The position numbers were made by a program, and so were the translations under genes. From the NCBI GenBank assembly GCA_019637195.1, contig JAHBWA010000069.1, forward strand, positions 1 to 44,860: a DNA stretch of 44,860 nt, given 5' to 3'. The notes under the pieces are model-generated. The model saw nothing but the letters and a program-made list of their open reading frames with translations, ran no database searches and had not been told where the DNA came from. Shown piece by piece: positions 42,537 to 44,860 of the stretch. The stretch's first letter is position 1; each line of letters opens with the position of its first letter. This DNA comes from Labilithrix sp. (GTDB taxonomy: Bacteria > Myxococcota_A > Polyangia > Polyangiales > Polyangiaceae).

Positions 42537-42758
42537 ATGGGACCGTACCGGACGAGCGCGCGACCTCCCGAGGCGCCGCCGCCGCCGAGGCCGGCGGTGA
42601 CGACGGAGGATTGGGAGGAGCTGTTTTACGCGACGCTCGCGGCGGCGCCGTTCCTGTTGGTGACGCTAGACCCCGACGCACCGGCGGAAGCGTGGTGGGT
42701 GGCGATCATCGGATCGGTCTTCCTCGTCTGGATGCAGGCGAGCCTCTCGCGTCCGTGA
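42537..42758 (+). CDS. Small membrane protein, first gene of an overlapping operon
   Basis: 73 residues. GGAGG at 42526-42530 touches the ATG at 42531 but stands six bases from the ATG at 42537, so the latter is chosen. A Pro-rich N-terminus leads to two hydrophobic segments (LFYATLAAAPFLLVTL and WWVAIIGSVFLVWMQASL). No family recognised. Its TGA overlaps the next start (GTGA, 42755-42758). Confidence 0.7.
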   Translation: MGPYRTSARPPEAPPPPRPAVTTEDWEELFYATLAAAPFLLVTLDPDAPAEAWWVAIIGSVFLVWMQASLSRP

Positions 42759-43321
42759 TTCTTGCCGCGAACGAGGCCCAAGGGGCGCTCGACGCGGCGG
42801 AGGGCGAGCGGTTCGGGGCGGTGCCGCTCGCGCCGTCGGTGGTTGCGGTGGTTGCGGAGGAGGTGGAGCAGATCCGGGCGGCCCACCTCGAGCAGGTGAC
42901 GGCGCTGCGTGCGGCGCTCGAGGTCTCCGAGCGGATGCGAGCGGAGCACGCGCAGCGCGCGGAGTTTTTCCGCGCGCAGCTCGAGCAGGCGCTGGCGGAG
43001 CTCGCGCGGTCGGCGTTCGAGCCGCGCGATCCGCTCGTCGGTCGTGAGGACGTGACGGCGGAGGATCTGGCGGTCGCGCGCGCGGCGCACATCTCGTTGA
43101 TGACGCGCTTGTTGCTCCCGTCGGACGGCGCGGAGCGCCAGGCGAAGGTGCAGGCGGAGCTGGCGCGGTTCTTCGCGACGCACCGGATCGGATCGGCGGG
43201 CTCGATCCGCGAGCTTGGGGAGCGCTATCGCGCAGCGGTCGGTGTCGTGCAGGACGTCGAGCGGGCGATGGCGGGCGCGACGGCGGTGCTCGACGCGTAC
43301 GTTGCGGAGGGCGTCCGATGA
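42755..43321 (+). CDS. Helical coiled-coil protein of unknown function
   Basis: 188 residues from the GTG at 42755, four bases inside the previous gene. VEEVEQIRAAHLEQVTALRAAL-type heptads span about residues 35-90, and a second helical region follows. No signal or membrane segment. The stop overlaps the next ATG (ATGA, 43318-43321). The frame is open upstream, but the overlap argues for this start. Confidence 0.7.
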   Translation: MILAANEAQGALDAAEGERFGAVPLAPSVVAVVAEEVEQIRAAHLEQVTALRAALEVSERMRAEHAQRAEFFRAQLEQALAELARSAFEPRDPLVGREDVTAEDLAVARAAHISLMTRLLLPSDGAERQAKVQAELARFFATHRIGSAGSIRELGERYRAAVGVVQDVERAMAGATAVLDAYVAEGVR

Positions 43322-43716
43322 CGCCCCTCGATCTGCCGTTCACGGCGGGCTGCGTCTACGTCGTCGTCGGGCGTGCGGGGATCGCACGTCGCTTCGAGGG
43401 GCATCTGTTCGAGGACGCGCTCGCGTGCTGGCGCCGGACGCGCGGAGCGATTCTCGTCAAGGCGTTCGGTGAGGGCGGCGCGCGCTTCGACGCGGTGATC
43501 GGCGAGGCCGTGTTGGTGGACGGCTCGCGTCGTGACGGCGTTGTCATCGGCTGGGCCGGCCGCCATGGCGCTGCGGATCAGTCGGTGGAGCCGCGGGAGT
43601 GGCGCGTGCTCGTTGGTACCGATGTCATCGTGCGCACGTCGGTGGTGTCGCGGGCGGATCTTCGGATGCGCGCGCGGCGTCTCGTCGTCGCGCTCGGGCG
43701 GAGGAAGGCCTCGTGA
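43318..43716 (+). CDS. Hypothetical protein of the overlapping operon
   Basis: 132 residues. A beta-rich N-terminal half (AGCVYVVVGRAGIARRFEGHLFE, AILVKAFGEGGARFDAVIGEAVLV) and a basic C-terminus (DLRMRARRLVVALGRRKAS). I recognise no family. It overlaps both neighbours by four bases. Confidence 0.7.
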   Translation: MTPLDLPFTAGCVYVVVGRAGIARRFEGHLFEDALACWRRTRGAILVKAFGEGGARFDAVIGEAVLVDGSRRDGVVIGWAGRHGAADQSVEPREWRVLVGTDVIVRTSVVSRADLRMRARRLVVALGRRKAS

Positions 43717-43937
43717 ACGCGCCCTACGTCGGGGCGGTGGTGCAGGTGCGCGGCCCGCGCTCGGCGGCGTGGGAGGCGGGCATCGTCACGCACGTCTACG
43801 CGATCGGCGTCGACGTGACGGTGTTCGGGCGCAACGGCGGCGCGCGGCCGTTGCGGTGGGTCAACCCGCTGCGCGGCGACGAGGACGCGGAGCTGACGGA
43901 GTACGTGTGGCGTTGGGCGCCGGAGTCGGTGCGGTGA
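43713..43937 (+). CDS. Small beta-rich hypothetical protein
   Basis: 74 residues from the GTG at 43713. AVVQVRGPRSAAWEAGIVTHVYAIGVDVTVF and RPLRWVNPL suggest a small barrel (SH3-like). Overlaps the previous stop by GTGA. Unknown family. Confidence 0.65.
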   Translation: MNAPYVGAVVQVRGPRSAAWEAGIVTHVYAIGVDVTVFGRNGGARPLRWVNPLRGDEDAELTEYVWRWAPESVR

Positions 43938-43948
43938 AGGAGGGAGTG

Positions 43949-44197
43949 ATGGTCGACGAGACGAAGGACGAGACGACGAACGAGACGGCGCCCGAGGAGG
44001 TCGAGGAGGTGCCGCGGAAGTCGCGGCGGGGCTTCGCGTCGATGACGGCGGAGATGCGGCGGGAGCTGGGGCAGCGCGGCGGCCGGAAGCGCGCGGCGAG
44101 CGGGACGCTTCGGCGCTGGACGTCGGAGGAGGCCCGGATCGCTGGGAGCAAGGGGGGGAAGGCGCCGCGTAGGCGGCGTGGGGAGGGGGCGACGTGA
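43949..44197 (+). CDS. KGG-motif small basic protein
   Basis: 82 residues from the ATG at 43949, five bases after AAGGAGG; a GTG at 43934 overlapping the previous stop is the alternative. An acidic N-terminus is followed by GFASMTAEMRRELGQRGGRK and TSEEARIAGSKGGKAP, two copies of the KGG (GsiB/Em-like stress protein) repeat in which Arg-Gly-Gly replaces one Lys-Gly-Gly. Such motifs also occur in phage and plasmid proteins. Role unknown. Confidence 0.75.
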   Translation: MVDETKDETTNETAPEEVEEVPRKSRRGFASMTAEMRRELGQRGGRKRAASGTLRRWTSEEARIAGSKGGKAPRRRRGEGAT

Positions 44198-44307
44198 AGG
44201 TCTCGGTGGCTCGCGGGATCGTGAACGCCGACGACTCGCCGGAGGTGCAGCTCCGTCCGACGGATGACGGACACGTCATCCTTACGGTGCGGTCGCAGGG
44301 CGTTTAG
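44194..44307 (+). CDS. 37-residue hypothetical protein
   Basis: The GTG at 44194 overlaps the previous stop (GTGA). The peptide MKVSVARGIVNADDSPEVQL, continuing to VRSQGV, has alternating hydrophobic strand-like character. It is kept as a gene because it continues the chain of four-base overlaps, and the next gene begins immediately after its TAG. Confidence 0.5.
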   Translation: MKVSVARGIVNADDSPEVQLRPTDDGHVILTVRSQGV

Positions 44308-44442
44308 GTGGCGCTGCTCGCGACGCCTGATGAGGCGGTGTCGATGGGCGTCAGCTTCATCGCGAGCGCTCACGACGCGGCGAAGGTGCCGAGTGCGTTG
44401 CCGCCGCCGAAGGTGCAGATCGCCGGGAGCGGGCGGGCGTGA
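44308..44442 (+). CDS. 44-residue hypothetical protein
   Basis: The GTG at 44308 directly follows the TAG at 44305-44307. One amphipathic helix (PDEAVSMGVSFIASAHDAAK) and a Pro-rich tail. The stop overlaps the start of the CDP-alcohol transferase-like gene by four bases. Confidence 0.5.
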   Translation: MALLATPDEAVSMGVSFIASAHDAAKVPSALPPPKVQIAGSGRA

Positions 44443-44777
44443 TCTCCGCGAGGGCCATTGCTCCGTCGTGCCTGACGCTCTTGGGGCTCGGTGTCTCGAC
44501 GCTCGGGTGCATGTGGCGGTGGCCGCTCGCGTTGCTCTTCGGCTTGGTGTGCGACGTGCTCGACGGCGCGGTGGCGCGCCGACTCGGTTCTGCGTCGCGC
44601 TTCGGCGCGCGCCTCGACTGGCACGTCGACGTGTGCATCGGCGCGGTGCTGGCGTGGTTGGTCTGGCCGCCGGCGCTCGTCGGTCTGGCGGTGTGGAGCG
44701 GGCTCGCGTCCACGATGGGCTGGCGCGTCTCAGGGCGCGCTTGGCTTACGGTCGTGGCGATCGGGGTGTGGTGGTGA
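44439..44777 (+). CDS. Miniature CDP-alcohol phosphatidyltransferase-like membrane protein
   Basis: 112 residues from the GTG at 44439. The full signature D-x2-D-G-x2-A-R-x8-G-x3-D-x3-D is present in DVLDGAVARRLGSASRF plus GARLDWHVD. This is the active site that binds CDP-diacylglycerol and two metal ions in enzymes making phospholipids from CDP-alcohols. Hydrophobic segments before (LTLLGLGVSTLGCMWRWPLALLFGLV) and after (IGAVLAWLVWPPALVGLAVW, WLTVVAIGVWW) give about four helices; normal members have about six and 170 or more residues. It sits in an operon of tiny overlapping genes. Either a minimal enzyme or a domain that dimerises. Confidence 0.8.
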   Translation: MISARAIAPSCLTLLGLGVSTLGCMWRWPLALLFGLVCDVLDGAVARRLGSASRFGARLDWHVDVCIGAVLAWLVWPPALVGLAVWSGLASTMGWRVSGRAWLTVVAIGVWW

Positions 44778-44860
44778 GCATCGGGCTCTTTACGATGCGG
44801 GTGACTGCCGAGGAGCGCGGGCAGCTCGCCGCGCTCGCGGAGATGCGCGGCGTCAGCGGC
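44774..44860 (+). CDS. Ribbon-helix-helix-like protein, cut by the window
   Basis: The GTG at 44774 overlaps the previous stop (GTGA), and 29 codons are visible. TMRVTAEERGQLAALAEMRG has the strand then helix pattern of CopG/Arc-type DNA-binding proteins. It may regulate the operon. Confidence 0.55.
   Translation, partial: MSIGLFTMRVTAEERGQLAALAEMRGVSG

Overview
The window looks like chromosomal DNA of a myxobacterium, most likely the Polyangia (Sorangium/Labilithrix-type). GC is about 70 percent. There are many secreted lipoproteins, including the Cys-rich 'NCGACGRDC' type and several with SUMF1/FGE-like domains. There is also a large Ser/Thr kinase, a TIGR04563-type small protein typical of Myxococcales, and long open antisense frames that are only GC artefacts. 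All assignments were made by reading the sequence; no database search was run.

Layout. 1-1016: a partial GSU2403-type nucleotidyltransferase behind an AT-rich cluster of repeated motifs. 1204-5964 and 10875-14938: two co-directional blocks that together form a probable amidoligase (peptide or amino-acid ligase) gene set. It contains two ATP-grasp enzymes, a class I amidotransferase/S51-like protein, two Fes-type esterases, a GCS2 ligase fused to CBS domains and an AstE/AspA-type Zn deacylase. The two blocks are separated by an FGE-like lipoprotein, a Bcp peroxiredoxin and a Ser/Thr kinase. 14969-18356: a beta-propeller lipoprotein, a Zn metallopeptidase-like protein, an ECF sigma factor translationally coupled to a small membrane protein, and a divergent membrane protein. 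18494-19707: a multiply frameshifted FGE-type lipoprotein pseudogene. 19784-26230: AlkC-like glycosylase, a lipoprotein with a HipA/Fam20-like kinase fold, an alpha/beta hydrolase, the TIGR04563 protein, an S41 protease, a four-helix membrane protein and a GT2 enzyme. 26352-32363: a lipoprotein, then a housekeeping stretch (ssb, rpmE, DUF1385, prfA) and a HIT protein.

32588-36368 is gene-poor and repeat-rich: four 50-bp tandem repeats starting inside the end of an FGE gene, two shorter arrays, a perfect 16-bp palindrome, and an intact tRNA-Cys preceded by two decayed tRNA-Cys-like fragments. 36495-41951 holds an apparently frameshifted hypothetical gene, a long disordered membrane protein with a repeated Ser-Ile/Val-Thr motif, serS and a lipoprotein.

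42537 to the right edge is different in style: at least nine very small genes in one direction, most of them overlapping by four bases (GTGA or ATGA). They include two small unknown proteins, a KGG-motif protein, a 112-residue protein with a complete CDP-alcohol phosphatidyltransferase signature, and the start of a ribbon-helix-helix-like protein. This resembles a phage or plasmid accessory operon and, with the amidoligase cluster, is the best candidate in the window for an undescribed system.
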